A stretch of 36,713 nt of DNA from CAZQKE01 sp964593865 (GTDB taxonomy: Bacteria; Chloroflexota; Anaerolineae; JAAYZQ01). This document shows, in pieces, positions 1 through 9,498 of this stretch. Numbering within the stretch: the first letter of the stretch is position 1; each line of letters begins with the position of its first letter. A model generated the notes under the pieces. It was not told the DNA's origin. It searched no databases and was given only the letters and a program-made list of their open reading frames with translations. The DNA lies in contig CAZQKE010000078.1 in the NCBI GenBank assembly GCA_964593865.1, positions 1 through 36,713 on the forward strand. The letters run 5' to 3'. Position numbers and translations under genes: made by a program.

Positions 1-3000
1 ATCGCCCAGGGAACCTACAACGAGAACGTCAACCTCAACAAGAGCCTCACCCTCCGGGGCGGCTACACCACTACCAACTGGACCGTCTCCGACCCCGACA
101 ACTACCCCACAGTCCTCAACGCCGGCGGCACCAACCAGGCCGTGATCTCTTCCAGAACCGATGACATCAGCGTCACGCTGGAGGCCCTGGAGATCACCGG
201 AGGCGGGTATACGGCTAGCCAGCCGAGCGGCGGGATCGACATCACGGCCAACCGTATCCGCGTCACCATCCGCAACTGTTCCATCCACGACAACTACGAC
301 TACTGGGGGAGCGCCGGGATCGGCATCACCGCCTACAACGGCTACTCGGTCGTGATCGAGAACAACCGCGTCTACAACAACTCCTCCGACCGGGGTGGAA
401 CGGGGATCGGCCTCTACGTGGAGGGGGCGTTGACCATCCGGGGCAACCGGGTGACCGGCAACACGAGCAACGGTTACGCGGGCAGCGGGATCGGCCTCTA
501 CGGCACGTCCGACTGCGTCATTGAGGACAACGTCATCGCCCAGAATAACGGTGGGAGCGGGCTTGACCTGCAAAACTGCCTGGGGCATCTCACCGTCACC
601 GGCAACCGCATTTGGGGCAACACCTCCAACGCGACGATCGATGGCGGGGGGGTGAACCTGGTCTCCGCGGGGGCCGGCCTCATCGCCGGGAACGTCATCA
701 CCGGGAACACCTACGCCCCCACACCCGCCTGCGACACCTGCGCCGGCGCGCTTCGGTTGAATGGGCCGTACATCATCCGCAACAACTTTATCCGGGGCAA
801 CAACGGCGCCCATACCGTCGTCATTGTCGACTCCAACGCCGCATTTGAGAACAACGTCGTCGTGGACAATGCCCCCGGCGCGGGGTTCGACGTGATCCGA
901 TTGGTTCCTTCTTCCCTCACCGGCGTCCCTCGGACCTATCGCCTCGTCCACAACACGATGGCCCGCAATGGAAACGCCGTCGCCATCAACGTTCCGGCTC
1001 CTGCCGATGTCTCCTCCCTGGCCACTGCCTACATCACCAACACCATCGTCTACAGCCACGGGACGGGCGTCCAGGCCCTCTCTCCCAGTATAGCCCGCCT
1101 GGCCTATTCCCTGCTCACCAACACGACCAACGTCACCGGAAACGTGGTGGTGACGACGGGGGTGATCTACACCAACCCCGTCTTTCTGAGCGACGGCTAT
1201 CACATCTCCACCACCTCCCCGGCCAAAGACGCCGGAATCGGCACCGATTTTGACTATGATGACGTGGACGACCAGATGCGCCTGATGGGGCCGGCCACCG
1301 ACATCGGCGCGGACGAACTACAGGTCTACACCGCCACCCTGACGCTGAGCAAATCCCGGCAGGGGAGCGGCGCGGTCCAGGCCGGGCAGCCCATCACCTA
1401 CATCCTCACCATCTCCAACGCCGTCACTTCCACCTGGGCGGCCGATGTGCGGGTGGTGGACCGCATCACCTCGGCCTACCCGCTGGCCGGGCTGAAGGGC
1501 AGCGGTCCCAACGCCGTCTGCCAGGCGGGGAGCAGCGTCGTCACCTGCACCGTCTACAACGTGCCCACCACCACCGTCGCTCTGCTGACCGTGGTGCTTA
1601 CCCCCTCCATTCCCACCGTCCAGAGCACGCAGGGCTTTGCCTCCGCCGACAACCTGGGCGTGAGCATCCCCGACGACGGTTGCGGAAGTAACAATTATGC
1701 CGAGCACACCATCGCCGTGAACGCCTCCGGCACAATCCAGGATGTGGACGTGCTCATCAAGGATTTGCAGCACACCTACGACGGCGACCTGAACATTTAC
1801 GTGCGAGGGCCGGACGGAACCCAGGTGGAGCTTTCCACGGGCAACGGCGGAGGTGGCGACAACTATGTCAACACCATCTTTGACGACGAAGCAAGCGACT
1901 CCATCACCGCCGGTTCCGCCCCCTTCACCGGGCGATTCAAACCCGAAGGGAGCCTCTCTGCCTTCGACGGCAAGGCCCCCGGCGGCAACTGGATGCTGCG
2001 CATCTGCGACAGTGCTTCCCAGGACACGGGTATCCTGAACGCCTGGGGGCTGACGCTGACGTTGCAATTGGAGATCACCAAAACCGTCTCCTGGGTGATC
2101 ACCGATACCGCCTCGCTGGAAGCGTTGGACGCCTATGATCCCATCACCAACGACAACTCTGCCGGGCCGGTTACGGTGACGGTAAGCTACACCCCGCCTG
2201 CGCCCGACCTGTGGGTGACCAAGTCGGCTCCCCAACTGGTCGAGCCTAACCAAACCTTCACCTACACCGTTCAGTGGGGCAACCGGGGCAGCGCGGACGC
2301 CGAGGGCGTAGTCCTCACCGACACGCTCCCGACCGAGGTGACCTTCCAGGCCGCCGACGGCAACCCGACGCGCAACGGGCGTTACCTCACCTGGACGCTG
2401 GGGACGGTGGGAGTCGGCGTCAACGGTTCTTACCTGATCACCGTCACCGTCGGCGATCTGAGCGACGGCACGACCCTCACCAACACCGCCGGCATCGACA
2501 CCTCCACGAGCGGCGATCCGACGCTGAACAATACCGATGTGGCGACGACTACCGTCTATCAGTCGGGCGGGCGGAAAGTAACCCCCAAGAAACGAGTCCG
2601 TCCTCAGAAGGCAAACCTCTTGCCGGGGGAGAACCTCCTGACCTACACCGTCGACGTGACCAATACCGGCATCGTGGATGTCTCCCCCATCATCCGCGAT
2701 CCCATCCCGAAGGGAACGACGTACGTCCCCGGTTCGGCGCAGGTCACCAAAGGGGCCGGTACGGTGACCTACCACGGCGACGGGAATTACCTGGAGGTGC
2801 AGAGCCAGCCGTTGGCCCCCGGCCAGGTGATAGAGATGCAGTTCCGGGTGCGGGTCACTTCGCCGGACGGCGAGGAAACGGGCCGCATCCGCAACCGGGC
2901 CGAGGTGCAGGTGCCGGGCGTCCCTTACGTCTGGCGCACCGAAACCGAAACCGAGATCCCCTATCATGACCTGTGGGTGCGAACCCGCTTCCCCCGCTAC

Positions 3001-5148
3001 GTCTCCTCGGAGCAGGGGGTCGTCACCGGCACGATCCTGTACGGCAACGTGGGGACGGGACCGGCCTACAGCACCGCGCTGACGGTCACCCTGGGCGGCG
3101 GGGCCGTCTTCAGCGAGACGAATCCGGCCCCCAGCCGGCAGATCAGCCCGACGATGTGGGTCTGGGAGAGCTACTCGACGACGAGCGGCATGACGGCAAC
3201 GATTCAGACCACACTGACGGCGCCCGCCTGGCAGCGCACCCGCGTGCAGGCCGTCATCTCCTCTACCGTCGTGCCGACGGAGCCGATGGCGGGCCGCGCC
3301 AACCGGACGGAACAGACCGTGGACCGTTTGCAGACGCGCGTCCGGGAAAAGTTGCAGACCAAGCGGTACTTTTCTTGGAAAAAGCACAAGTGGCTCACCG
3401 AGTTCAACTATTTCCAGACATATGATTACGAGACCACCGACCCGAACAAGCCCTACATGTCCCGGTACCGCATCGATACCGAGTGGCCTCTCTCGAACGA
3501 TGATCTGCTCAATTACACCTCCATCTCCCAGCCGCCGATGAGCACCACCGTCTCCGGCGGCGGCGCGGGAACTCGGGTGCAGCGGGAAGGCGGCCAGATG
3601 CTGCACGGGAGCCGGAACTGGGTGCAGGAAAAGATCATCTCCCAGCAGCCCCTAAGCCCAAGCCAGGTCATCCGCCCCAAAACCACCTTTGAAGGCTCCA
3701 TCGGCGGCGAGACCGTCCGCGCCTCCACCGACCCGAGCGAGACTCCTGCCTACACACCGACCGCGCCGCCTCCTGTCATCGTCTACCCGCAGTCGGGAGA
3801 TGTGTGCCGGAATACACGGGTCCGCGTCGTCCCGTCCACTGACAATTGGGATGAAATGCATATCTTGGATGCCGCTTCCGGAGAGATATTTGCCTCCGGT
3901 AATAACGACTACAAAGAGTTCATAGACCTGGACATGACCCTCCCGGAGGGCTTCCAAGGAAACATCGTTGCCCGTCGCCAGGGAGGTATTTTCGCCCCAC
4001 CTATGACCTCGACGCCTCTCTATCTGAACACGCAGAACGTCTACTGGGATCCGCAGGCCTCGCGGTGGTGGGGCGTCATCCAAGCAGGCCCCGAAGCAGG
4101 GACAGAGTATGAGGTGCCCTTTGTCAACAGCGAGGGGCGCTACTCTACCAACGGGTGGCAAGCGCCGGGTCGGTACGGCTTCTGGGGGACGACCTTTAGG
4201 ATGGAGCTTTGCCAGCATGTGGATGAGATGTGCCCGGAGATCAACAACGGCGGCGATGCGCACTTTATCCTGGAAGCCGATGGGATACCCTACACCGGTG
4301 AGTGGGATCCCGCACTCTCCTACGTAACCTTCAACAACATCGGTTATGCCCACACGGTGAGCATCAAGCTTGTGTGCACCGACGGGGACGGCAACCTCGT
4401 GAGAACGATAGATATGGGCAGCGGTCGGATCCTCATTGACCCCGACGGCTATGTCTTCAACGTGGACAAAGGCGGCTCTTACGACCCGACCACGGGGTTG
4501 TTCTCGCCGGTGGAAGCGGTCTCCGGCGTGACGGTAACGGCCTACGTCTCGGTGCCGGAATGGGGCGGCTGGATCCCCTGGCCTGCGCATCTCTACGACC
4601 AGGTCAACCCCCAGGTCACCGACAACGTCTACTCCGACGGCATCACCACTACCGGCTACTTTGCCTTCTACACCCCGCCCGGCTTCTACTACCTGGAGGT
4701 GGAGGGCATCCCCGGCTACCAGAAGTGGCGCAGCCCGGTTATTGAAGTCATCACCCAGGTCGTCCACATGAACGTGCCCTACACGCCGTGGCCCGATACC
4801 GCTGCCGTCACGGTGACGCTGACGCCCGACGGTCCCGATCCGGCGGTGGTGACGGTAACGGCAGGGAGCGCCGTGCAGTGGGTCTCCGCCCTGCGGGCCA
4901 CCGACACCATCACCGACCTGGTGCGCTGGAGCGAGAACCCCATCCTGAACCCGCGGAGCACCCTTGATCCTCTGAAGGATACCAGAGGCTTCGACGCCGG
5001 TTATCTGGAGCCGGGGCGGGTGTACCGACGGCAGTTCGACTGGCCGGGTGAATACACCTACACCGATGCAACGGGGCACACGGGCAAGGTGGTAGTCACG
5101 GGCACGCTGTACGACGTTTACTTGCCGCTGGTGTTGAGAAACAAGTAG
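1..5148 (+). CDS. Giant secreted beta-helix / DUF11 / P-domain surface protein, 5' end missing
   Basis: The frame is open from base 1, so the N-terminus and any signal peptide lie outside the window; 1715 codons are visible. In order: right-handed parallel beta-helix repeats (residues about 1-435, many N-N-x-V/I turns); a DUF11 domain (444-542) interrupted by a proprotein-convertase P domain (about 543-690) and resumed to 730; further DUF11 or DUF11-like domains (735-855, 859-987, 989-1110); a region I do not recognise (about 1110-1500); a prealbumin-like Gly/Thr/Tyr-rich domain (1504-1597); a cupredoxin-like fold (1600-1702) in which I see no Cys/His/Met copper ligand set; and the tail YDVYLPLVLRNK. 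Such LPLVLR-type ends are common on Chloroflexota secreted proteins. The likely role is an exported surface or matrix protein. Substrate is unknown; the beta-helix could be adhesive or carbohydrate-active, but no catalytic motif is evident. Confidence 0.9.
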   Translation: MAQGTYNENVNLNKSLTLRGGYTTTNWTVSDPDNYPTVLNAGGTNQAVISSRTDDISVTLEALEITGGGYTASQPSGGIDITANRIRVTIRNCSIHDNYDYWGSAGIGITAYNGYSVVIENNRVYNNSSDRGGTGIGLYVEGALTIRGNRVTGNTSNGYAGSGIGLYGTSDCVIEDNVIAQNNGGSGLDLQNCLGHLTVTGNRIWGNTSNATIDGGGVNLVSAGAGLIAGNVITGNTYAPTPACDTCAGALRLNGPYIIRNNFIRGNNGAHTVVIVDSNAAFENNVVVDNAPGAGFDVIRLVPSSLTGVPRTYRLVHNTMARNGNAVAINVPAPADVSSLATAYITNTIVYSHGTGVQALSPSIARLAYSLLTNTTNVTGNVVVTTGVIYTNPVFLSDGYHISTTSPAKDAGIGTDFDYDDVDDQMRLMGPATDIGADELQVYTATLTLSKSRQGSGAVQAGQPITYILTISNAVTSTWAADVRVVDRITSAYPLAGLKGSGPNAVCQAGSSVVTCTVYNVPTTTVALLTVVLTPSIPTVQSTQGFASADNLGVSIPDDGCGSNNYAEHTIAVNASGTIQDVDVLIKDLQHTYDGDLNIYVRGPDGTQVELSTGNGGGGDNYVNTIFDDEASDSITAGSAPFTGRFKPEGSLSAFDGKAPGGNWMLRICDSASQDTGILNAWGLTLTLQLEITKTVSWVITDTASLEALDAYDPITNDNSAGPVTVTVSYTPPAPDLWVTKSAPQLVEPNQTFTYTVQWGNRGSADAEGVVLTDTLPTEVTFQAADGNPTRNGRYLTWTLGTVGVGVNGSYLITVTVGDLSDGTTLTNTAGIDTSTSGDPTLNNTDVATTTVYQSGGRKVTPKKRVRPQKANLLPGENLLTYTVDVTNTGIVDVSPIIRDPIPKGTTYVPGSAQVTKGAGTVTYHGDGNYLEVQSQPLAPGQVIEMQFRVRVTSPDGEETGRIRNRAEVQVPGVPYVWRTETETEIPYHDLWVRTRFPRYVSSEQGVVTGTILYGNVGTGPAYSTALTVTLGGGAVFSETNPAPSRQISPTMWVWESYSTTSGMTATIQTTLTAPAWQRTRVQAVISSTVVPTEPMAGRANRTEQTVDRLQTRVREKLQTKRYFSWKKHKWLTEFNYFQTYDYETTDPNKPYMSRYRIDTEWPLSNDDLLNYTSISQPPMSTTVSGGGAGTRVQREGGQMLHGSRNWVQEKIISQQPLSPSQVIRPKTTFEGSIGGETVRASTDPSETPAYTPTAPPPVIVYPQSGDVCRNTRVRVVPSTDNWDEMHILDAASGEIFASGNNDYKEFIDLDMTLPEGFQGNIVARRQGGIFAPPMTSTPLYLNTQNVYWDPQASRWWGVIQAGPEAGTEYEVPFVNSEGRYSTNGWQAPGRYGFWGTTFRMELCQHVDEMCPEINNGGDAHFILEADGIPYTGEWDPALSYVTFNNIGYAHTVSIKLVCTDGDGNLVRTIDMGSGRILIDPDGYVFNVDKGGSYDPTTGLFSPVEAVSGVTVTAYVSVPEWGGWIPWPAHLYDQVNPQVTDNVYSDGITTTGYFAFYTPPGFYYLEVEGIPGYQKWRSPVIEVITQVVHMNVPYTPWPDTAAVTVTLTPDGPDPAVVTVTAGSAVQWVSALRATDTITDLVRWSENPILNPRSTLDPLKDTRGFDAGYLEPGRVYRRQFDWPGEYTYTDATGHTGKVVVTGTLYDVYLPLVLRNK

Positions 5149-5194
5149 CCCAAATGGTACGTTGCACACAGAGACGGCATATGTTCGCCGATCT

Positions 5195-5240
5195 GCCGGG
5201 TTTGCCGGGGGCGATCCACCGGTCGCCCCCGGAACCCGGC
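5195..5240 (+). terminator. Long GC-rich hairpin after the surface-protein gene
   Basis: Outer arms at 5195-5202 and 5233-5240 and inner arms at 5205-5214 and 5223-5232 are complementary. They give 18 bp with one 2-nt bulge and an 8-nt loop. It lies 46 bp after the stop codon. No T-run follows, so if it terminates transcription it does not look like a classical intrinsic terminator. A second, weaker hairpin (TTCCCC/GGGGAA around a TCGCT/AGCGA stem) lies near 5301-5332. Confidence 0.5.
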
Positions 5241-5366
5241 TCTTCACCCCCACCGTACGATCTGTTCGACAGATCTTCCCACCGCAGGAAGCATCCCCAT
5301 TTCCCCGGTTCGCTTCAAGCGACATGGGGAAAAGTCTGAAATATGCTCGTCTGGCAAGAGATCACC

Positions 5367-5648
5367 ATGTCCACGATGACAGCATACTCTGAGAAACCAC
5401 ACGCGAGGGAGTACCGAGCATATCTGCTCCGCTGCTGGCGCGAGGAAGGAAAATGGTTCCTCTCGCTGGAGGAGGTAAGCGGCGAACGGCGAAGGTACGG
5501 CTTTTCCAGCCTAGAGGCAATGATCGCTTTCCTGCAAGAGGAAATGGGGACGCGTCCCCCCCTTTCCCGGAAAACACAAGCCGCCCGCGAATGGGAGACG
5601 GACGCCCTTTCGACCACCATCCCACAGACGATTCCTTGTCTGCCGTAA
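5367..5648 (+). CDS. Small hypothetical protein (93 aa)
   Basis: A small soluble protein of unknown function. The central segment (YRAYLLRCWREEGKW, then SLEEV, then a Phe-x-Ser-Leu-Glu-Ala helix ending in FLQEEM) has the pattern of short Chloroflexota hypothetical proteins with a Trp/Arg-rich strand followed by a helix. The frame is also open from an ATG at 5343; 5367 is preferred because the conserved-looking part starts after it and a weak purine stretch (AAGAGA) precedes it. The last 25 residues are low in recognisable structure. It lies between the surface protein and the GH13 gene, which has its own promoter. No function can be assigned. Confidence 0.6.
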   Translation: MSTMTAYSEKPHAREYRAYLLRCWREEGKWFLSLEEVSGERRRYGFSSLEAMIAFLQEEMGTRPPLSRKTQAAREWETDALSTTIPQTIPCLP

Positions 5649-5703
5649 CCCATGCCTCGCCCGGCACAGCCTGTTCTGCACAATCATTCAAACCTCTGCA
5701 AAT

Positions 5704-5732
5704 TTGACAGCCCGGCCCGGAGAAGGCATAAT
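5704..5732 (+). promoter_or_regulatory. Sigma70-type promoter for the GH13 gene
   Basis: TTGACA at 5704-5709, a 17-bp spacer, then CATAAT at 5727-5732. The expected start near 5739 leaves a leader of about 23 nt before the GTG start at 5762. Confidence 0.7.
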
Positions 5733-5761
5733 GACCCCAACCTATCACCCCGGAGGCGATT

Positions 5762-8700
5762 GTGCAGGAACGAACAGCAGTGCCCGTCGAGTTCCACGTC
5801 TCCCGCCGGGCGCGGGACCGTTATCGGTTCGACGACGCCCTCTTTTCCCTGCGAGGCCACGTCCTCCTGGCCGATTTTCACGCGGCGCGGCTTTTTGCCC
5901 GGCGGATGAACGAACAACGCGACCTGGTCCGCTACCCGGAGCGGGCGGTCCGGGCCGGGCAGATCAACGCCCTGGGCCTCATTGACGAAATCGCCCATTT
6001 TGTGGTCCACCTTTACCGCCAACAACGCAACCCCCGCGCCCTGGAAGAGGCCCTCCACTGGCTCTATGACCATGTGGGCCGGGAACGAACCGACGAAGCG
6101 CTGCGCCGCTTTGCCGATCAGTTCCCGCCGCTGGCCGTCTACCGCCGCGAGATCGGCCTGGATGACTATTTCCAGGGGCAAACCGAAGGCACACCCAACC
6201 GCCTGATCCTCCTGGAAGAGATGCTCATGCTCTGGCTGACCAACGAAAACCCGGCCTGCCATCCCTTCCTGGAGCTCTTTGACGACGCCGACCTGGCCCG
6301 CACCACCGCCTACCCCCAGATGATGGCCGCCCTCCACGATTTTTTCGATACCCAGCCCCCCTTTGGCCCCGATAACCAAAACCTGATCGATATGCTCCGC
6401 GCCCCGGCCCTGGCCCACCCTCACTCCCTGGCCGATCAGCTGGAGTTCATCCGCCGCCGCTGGGGGTCGCTGCTGGGGACCTATTTCTATCGGCTGCTGG
6501 GCGGCCTGGACCTGATCGCCGAGGAGGAAAAGGCCGCATTTTTGGGGCCTGGCCCGGCCCCGGTCTATGAATACGACGCGGGCGAGGCGGAGCCGGAACG
6601 CTTTAGCCCCGACCGGGACTGGATGCCCACCCTGGTCCTCCTCGCCAAGAACACCTATGTTTGGCTGGATCAGCTCTCCAAACAATACAAGCGCGACATC
6701 CACCGCCTGGACCAGGTCCCCGACGAGGAGTTGGACACGCTGGCCCGGCGCGGCTTTACCGGCCTGTGGCTCATCGGCGTCTGGGAGCGCAGCCCCGCTT
6801 CGCGCAAGATCAAGCAGCTGTGCGGCAACCCGGAGGCCGTTGCCTCCGCCTATTCCTTGTACGATTATGTCATCGCCGCCGACCTGGGCGGCCCGGAAGC
6901 CTACCGCGACCTGCGGGACCGGGCCTGGCAACGGGGCATCCGCCTGGCCTGCGACATGGTTCCCAACCACGTGGGCATCTATTCCAAATGGGTCGTCGAA
7001 CACCCCGATTGGTTCATCGCCCTGGATCACAGCCCCTTCCCCTCCTACACCTTCAACGGCCCCGACCTTTCGGAGGATGAGCGGGTGGGTATTTTCCTCG
7101 AGGACCACTACTACGACCGCAGCGACGCCGCCGTCGTCTTCAAGCGGCTGGACCGCCGGACGGGCGAGGAGCTGTACATCTACCACGGCAACGACGGGAC
7201 GGCCATGCCCTGGAACGATACGGCCCAGCTCAACTATCTCAAGGCGGAGGTGCGCGAAGCGGTCATCCAAACCATCCTCCACGTGGCCCGCCGGTTCCCC
7301 ATCATCCGCTTTGATGCGGCCATGACCCTGACTAAAAAGCACTTTCAACGTCTCTGGTTCCCGGAGCCGGGCAGCGGCGGGGCCATCCCCTCCCGCGCCG
7401 AGCACGGCCTGACGCGGGAACAGTTCGACGCGGCCATGCCCCACGAATTCTGGCGGGAGGTGGTGGACCGGGTGGCCGCCGAGGCCCCCGATACGCTCCT
7501 CCTGGCCGAGGCTTTTTGGCTGCTGGAAGGTTATTTCGTCCGCACGCTGGGGATGCACCGCGTCTACAACAGTGCCTTTATGCACATGCTGCGCGACGAG
7601 GACAATGCCAAGTACCGTCGGGTGATGAAAAACACCCTGGAATTCGATCCCGAAATCCTCAAGCGGTTCGTCAACTTTATGAACAACCCCGACGAGGAGA
7701 CGGCGGTGGCCCAGTTCGGCAAGGGGGATAAATATTTCGGCGTCTGCACCCTGTTGGCTACCCTGCCCGGCCTGCCCATGTTCGGCCACGGACAGGTGGA
7801 GGGCCTGGCCGAAAAGTACGGCATGGAGTACCGCCGCGCCTACTGGGATGAGCAGCCCGACCCCTGGCTGGTGGAACGCCACGAGCGGCAGATCTTTCCC
7901 CTGCTGCACCGCCGCCATCTCTTTGCCGAGGTGCGGAACTTTGTGCTTTACGATTTCGTGACCGCCGAGGGCGTCAATGAGGATGTCTTTGCCTATTCCA
8001 ACCGGGCCGGGGAGGAGCGGGCATTGGTGGTCTATCACAACCGCTTTGCCACCACCCAGGGCCGGATCAAGGATTCGGTCGCCTTTTCGGTCAAGGGGAA
8101 AGGCGGGGAGCGACGCCTGGTGCGCCGCACGCTGGCCCAGGGGCTGGGGCTGCGGGCCGAGGAGGGGTTGTACTACCGCTTCCGCGATCATGTGACCGGG
8201 CTGGAATACCTACGCAGCGGACGGGAGCTGACCGAACAAGGGCTTTATGTTGCATTAGATGCCTACCGGTGCCACGTTTTTCTCGATTGGCAAGAGGTGC
8301 AGGATGACGAGCAGGGGCGTTACCGGCGGCTGGCCGCCTACCTGGGCGGACGGGGCGTGCCCAGCATCGAGGAGGCGTTGCAGGAGGTCGCCCTGCAACC
8401 GGTCCTGATCCCCTTCCGCCGGGTGGTCAACGCCGAGCTGTGGCGGCAGCTTACGGCCCACCGCGCCGCCGGGCCGGAGGCCGAGGTGGACGCCGCCCTG
8501 TTGGAGGAAGCCGAAAGCCGGATGCGCACCCTCTTGGGCGAGGTCCAAAAATTCAGCGGCGGGGCCGGAGACCCGGCGGCCATCGCCGCGCAGGTCCGCC
8601 GTGAGCTGGCCGTGGCCCTCACCTGCGATCCGCCCGAACCCGCAGGGGAATATACCCTCCTGGGCTGGCTCTTTACCCACAGCCTGGGCCGCATCGTGGG

Positions 8701-9193
8701 CGAGGAGGGCGCGGCGGCCCGCAGCCGCAGCTGGCTGGATGCGTGGTTCCTGGGGCGGCGGCTGGCCGCCGTCTTTGGGGAACTGGGGCTGGATGAGGAG
8801 GCAGCCCGCTGGGCCGTGGGAACGGTCAAGATGCTGGTCGGCCAGCAGGGGAGCCTACTCCGGGCCGCCGCCGGGACGGAGCCGGAAGGGGCCTACCGCT
8901 TGCTCGTCGCCTGGCTGCGCGACGGCGACGTGCAGCAGTTCCTACAGATCAACCGCTACGGCGGGGTACTGTGGTTCAACCACGAAGCCTTCGGGCAGCT
9001 CCTGGATTGGATGGAGACCCTGGCCGTCATCCAGGTCGGCGCGGACCCGGCCCTGCACGACGAGGAAAAGGAGGAGACGCTGACCGCCTGCCGTCGCCTG
9101 CTGTCCACTCTGCGCGAGGCGGAGGCGAAATCGGGGTATCAGGTGGTGCGGTTGATCGAGGGGGTGCGGGTTGGTGGATTGGTAGACTGGTAG
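5762..9193 (+). CDS. GH13-family alpha-amylase-like glycosidase, 1143 aa
   Basis: Predicted cytoplasmic alpha-glucan-active enzyme; no signal peptide is visible. The GTG start has GGAGG five bases upstream. Residues about 1-280 form a mostly helical N-terminal domain, followed by a GH13 TIM barrel (about 290-720) and a long helical C-terminal region. GH13 conserved regions are visible: region I DMVPNHVG (D398), region II IRFDAAM with nucleophile D518 and R516, region III LLAEAFW with acid/base E583, and region IV NNPDEE with transition-state stabiliser D644. In region IV the usual NHD is NNPD, so the histidine is replaced, somewhat like the NTPD of GlgE maltosyltransferases. The length and extra domains fit an uncharacterised GH13 group better than a simple amylase, so hydrolase versus transferase activity is open. 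The last residues (GGLVDW) are encoded by a low-complexity repeat. Confidence 0.85.
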   Translation: MQERTAVPVEFHVSRRARDRYRFDDALFSLRGHVLLADFHAARLFARRMNEQRDLVRYPERAVRAGQINALGLIDEIAHFVVHLYRQQRNPRALEEALHWLYDHVGRERTDEALRRFADQFPPLAVYRREIGLDDYFQGQTEGTPNRLILLEEMLMLWLTNENPACHPFLELFDDADLARTTAYPQMMAALHDFFDTQPPFGPDNQNLIDMLRAPALAHPHSLADQLEFIRRRWGSLLGTYFYRLLGGLDLIAEEEKAAFLGPGPAPVYEYDAGEAEPERFSPDRDWMPTLVLLAKNTYVWLDQLSKQYKRDIHRLDQVPDEELDTLARRGFTGLWLIGVWERSPASRKIKQLCGNPEAVASAYSLYDYVIAADLGGPEAYRDLRDRAWQRGIRLACDMVPNHVGIYSKWVVEHPDWFIALDHSPFPSYTFNGPDLSEDERVGIFLEDHYYDRSDAAVVFKRLDRRTGEELYIYHGNDGTAMPWNDTAQLNYLKAEVREAVIQTILHVARRFPIIRFDAAMTLTKKHFQRLWFPEPGSGGAIPSRAEHGLTREQFDAAMPHEFWREVVDRVAAEAPDTLLLAEAFWLLEGYFVRTLGMHRVYNSAFMHMLRDEDNAKYRRVMKNTLEFDPEILKRFVNFMNNPDEETAVAQFGKGDKYFGVCTLLATLPGLPMFGHGQVEGLAEKYGMEYRRAYWDEQPDPWLVERHERQIFPLLHRRHLFAEVRNFVLYDFVTAEGVNEDVFAYSNRAGEERALVVYHNRFATTQGRIKDSVAFSVKGKGGERRLVRRTLAQGLGLRAEEGLYYRFRDHVTGLEYLRSGRELTEQGLYVALDAYRCHVFLDWQEVQDDEQGRYRRLAAYLGGRGVPSIEEALQEVALQPVLIPFRRVVNAELWRQLTAHRAAGPEAEVDAALLEEAESRMRTLLGEVQKFSGGAGDPAAIAAQVRRELAVALTCDPPEPAGEYTLLGWLFTHSLGRIVGEEGAAARSRSWLDAWFLGRRLAAVFGELGLDEEAARWAVGTVKMLVGQQGSLLRAAAGTEPEGAYRLLVAWLRDGDVQQFLQINRYGGVLWFNHEAFGQLLDWMETLAVIQVGADPALHDEEKEETLTACRRLLSTLREAEAKSGYQVVRLIEGVRVGGLVDW

Positions 9194-9226
9194 ATTGGGG
9201 ATTGGTAGATTGGGGAAATTGGGGGG
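9171..9226 (+). repeat. Degenerate GATTGGTAGA-type tandem repeat
   Basis: ATTGGTAGA/ACTGGTAGA/ATTGGGG units of roughly 9-18 bp are repeated with variation. They cover the stop codon of the GH13 gene and the 30 bp after it, and supply its last few codons. This is a low-complexity repeat, not a gene. Confidence 0.7.
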
Positions 9227-9228
9227 AG

Positions 9229-9257
9229 TTGATCTTTTCAGGGGGTTGTGTTATGAT
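9229..9257 (+). promoter_or_regulatory. Promoter-like sequence reading into the cassette array
   Basis: TTGATC (9229-9234), a 17-bp spacer and TATGAT (9252-9257). It points at the first attC-like site and the DruA-like gene, about 235 bp before that gene's start. It could drive the defence-like operon as an integron Pc promoter would. The stretch 9258-9379 holds no gene I can support. Confidence 0.5.
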
Positions 9258-9379
9258 AAGCAGGCCGGGCAGTGCCCGGCGTGTGGGAGAGAGGGGTTCC
9301 CCGGCGGGGTGTTTTGGTCGTTTCTGGTTTCGTACTCTCGTAATTTGTCCGCAGCGGACCGGTTATACAGTTTCCGTCA

Positions 9380-9469
9380 TTGCAACCCAGAGAGCAGATT
9401 AGGCGGATGCCGCATAAGCGGATGAGGCCGGCCAGCCGGCGGCTTATCCGCGGCGTCGTTAGGTTGCAA
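9380..9469 (+). other. attC-like site 1, degenerate R''
   Basis: R' box GTTAGGT at 9458-9464 fits GTTRRRY. The stem GCGGAT (9418-9423) / ATCCGC (9446-9451) has the same extrahelical G as attC site 2, and AGGCCG pairs with CGGCTT inside it. Compared with site 2 (CATAACAAGCGG), the left arm reads CATAAGCGG, so three bases that include the R'' core AAC are missing. The whole is flanked by an inverted TTGCAACC (9380-9387) / GGTTGCAA (9462-9469). Confidence 0.7.
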
Positions 9470-9498
9470 GCCTTCCAGTTGACACTGGGAACGTCGCG

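Noticed and set aside
1318..3606. A 762-codon open frame on the minus strand
   Set aside because: It is antisense to the DUF11 region of the surface protein; GC-rich codon bias opens this frame and its translation shows no domain.
5684..8191. An 835-codon open frame on the minus strand
   Set aside because: Antisense to the GH13 gene; no recognisable motif.
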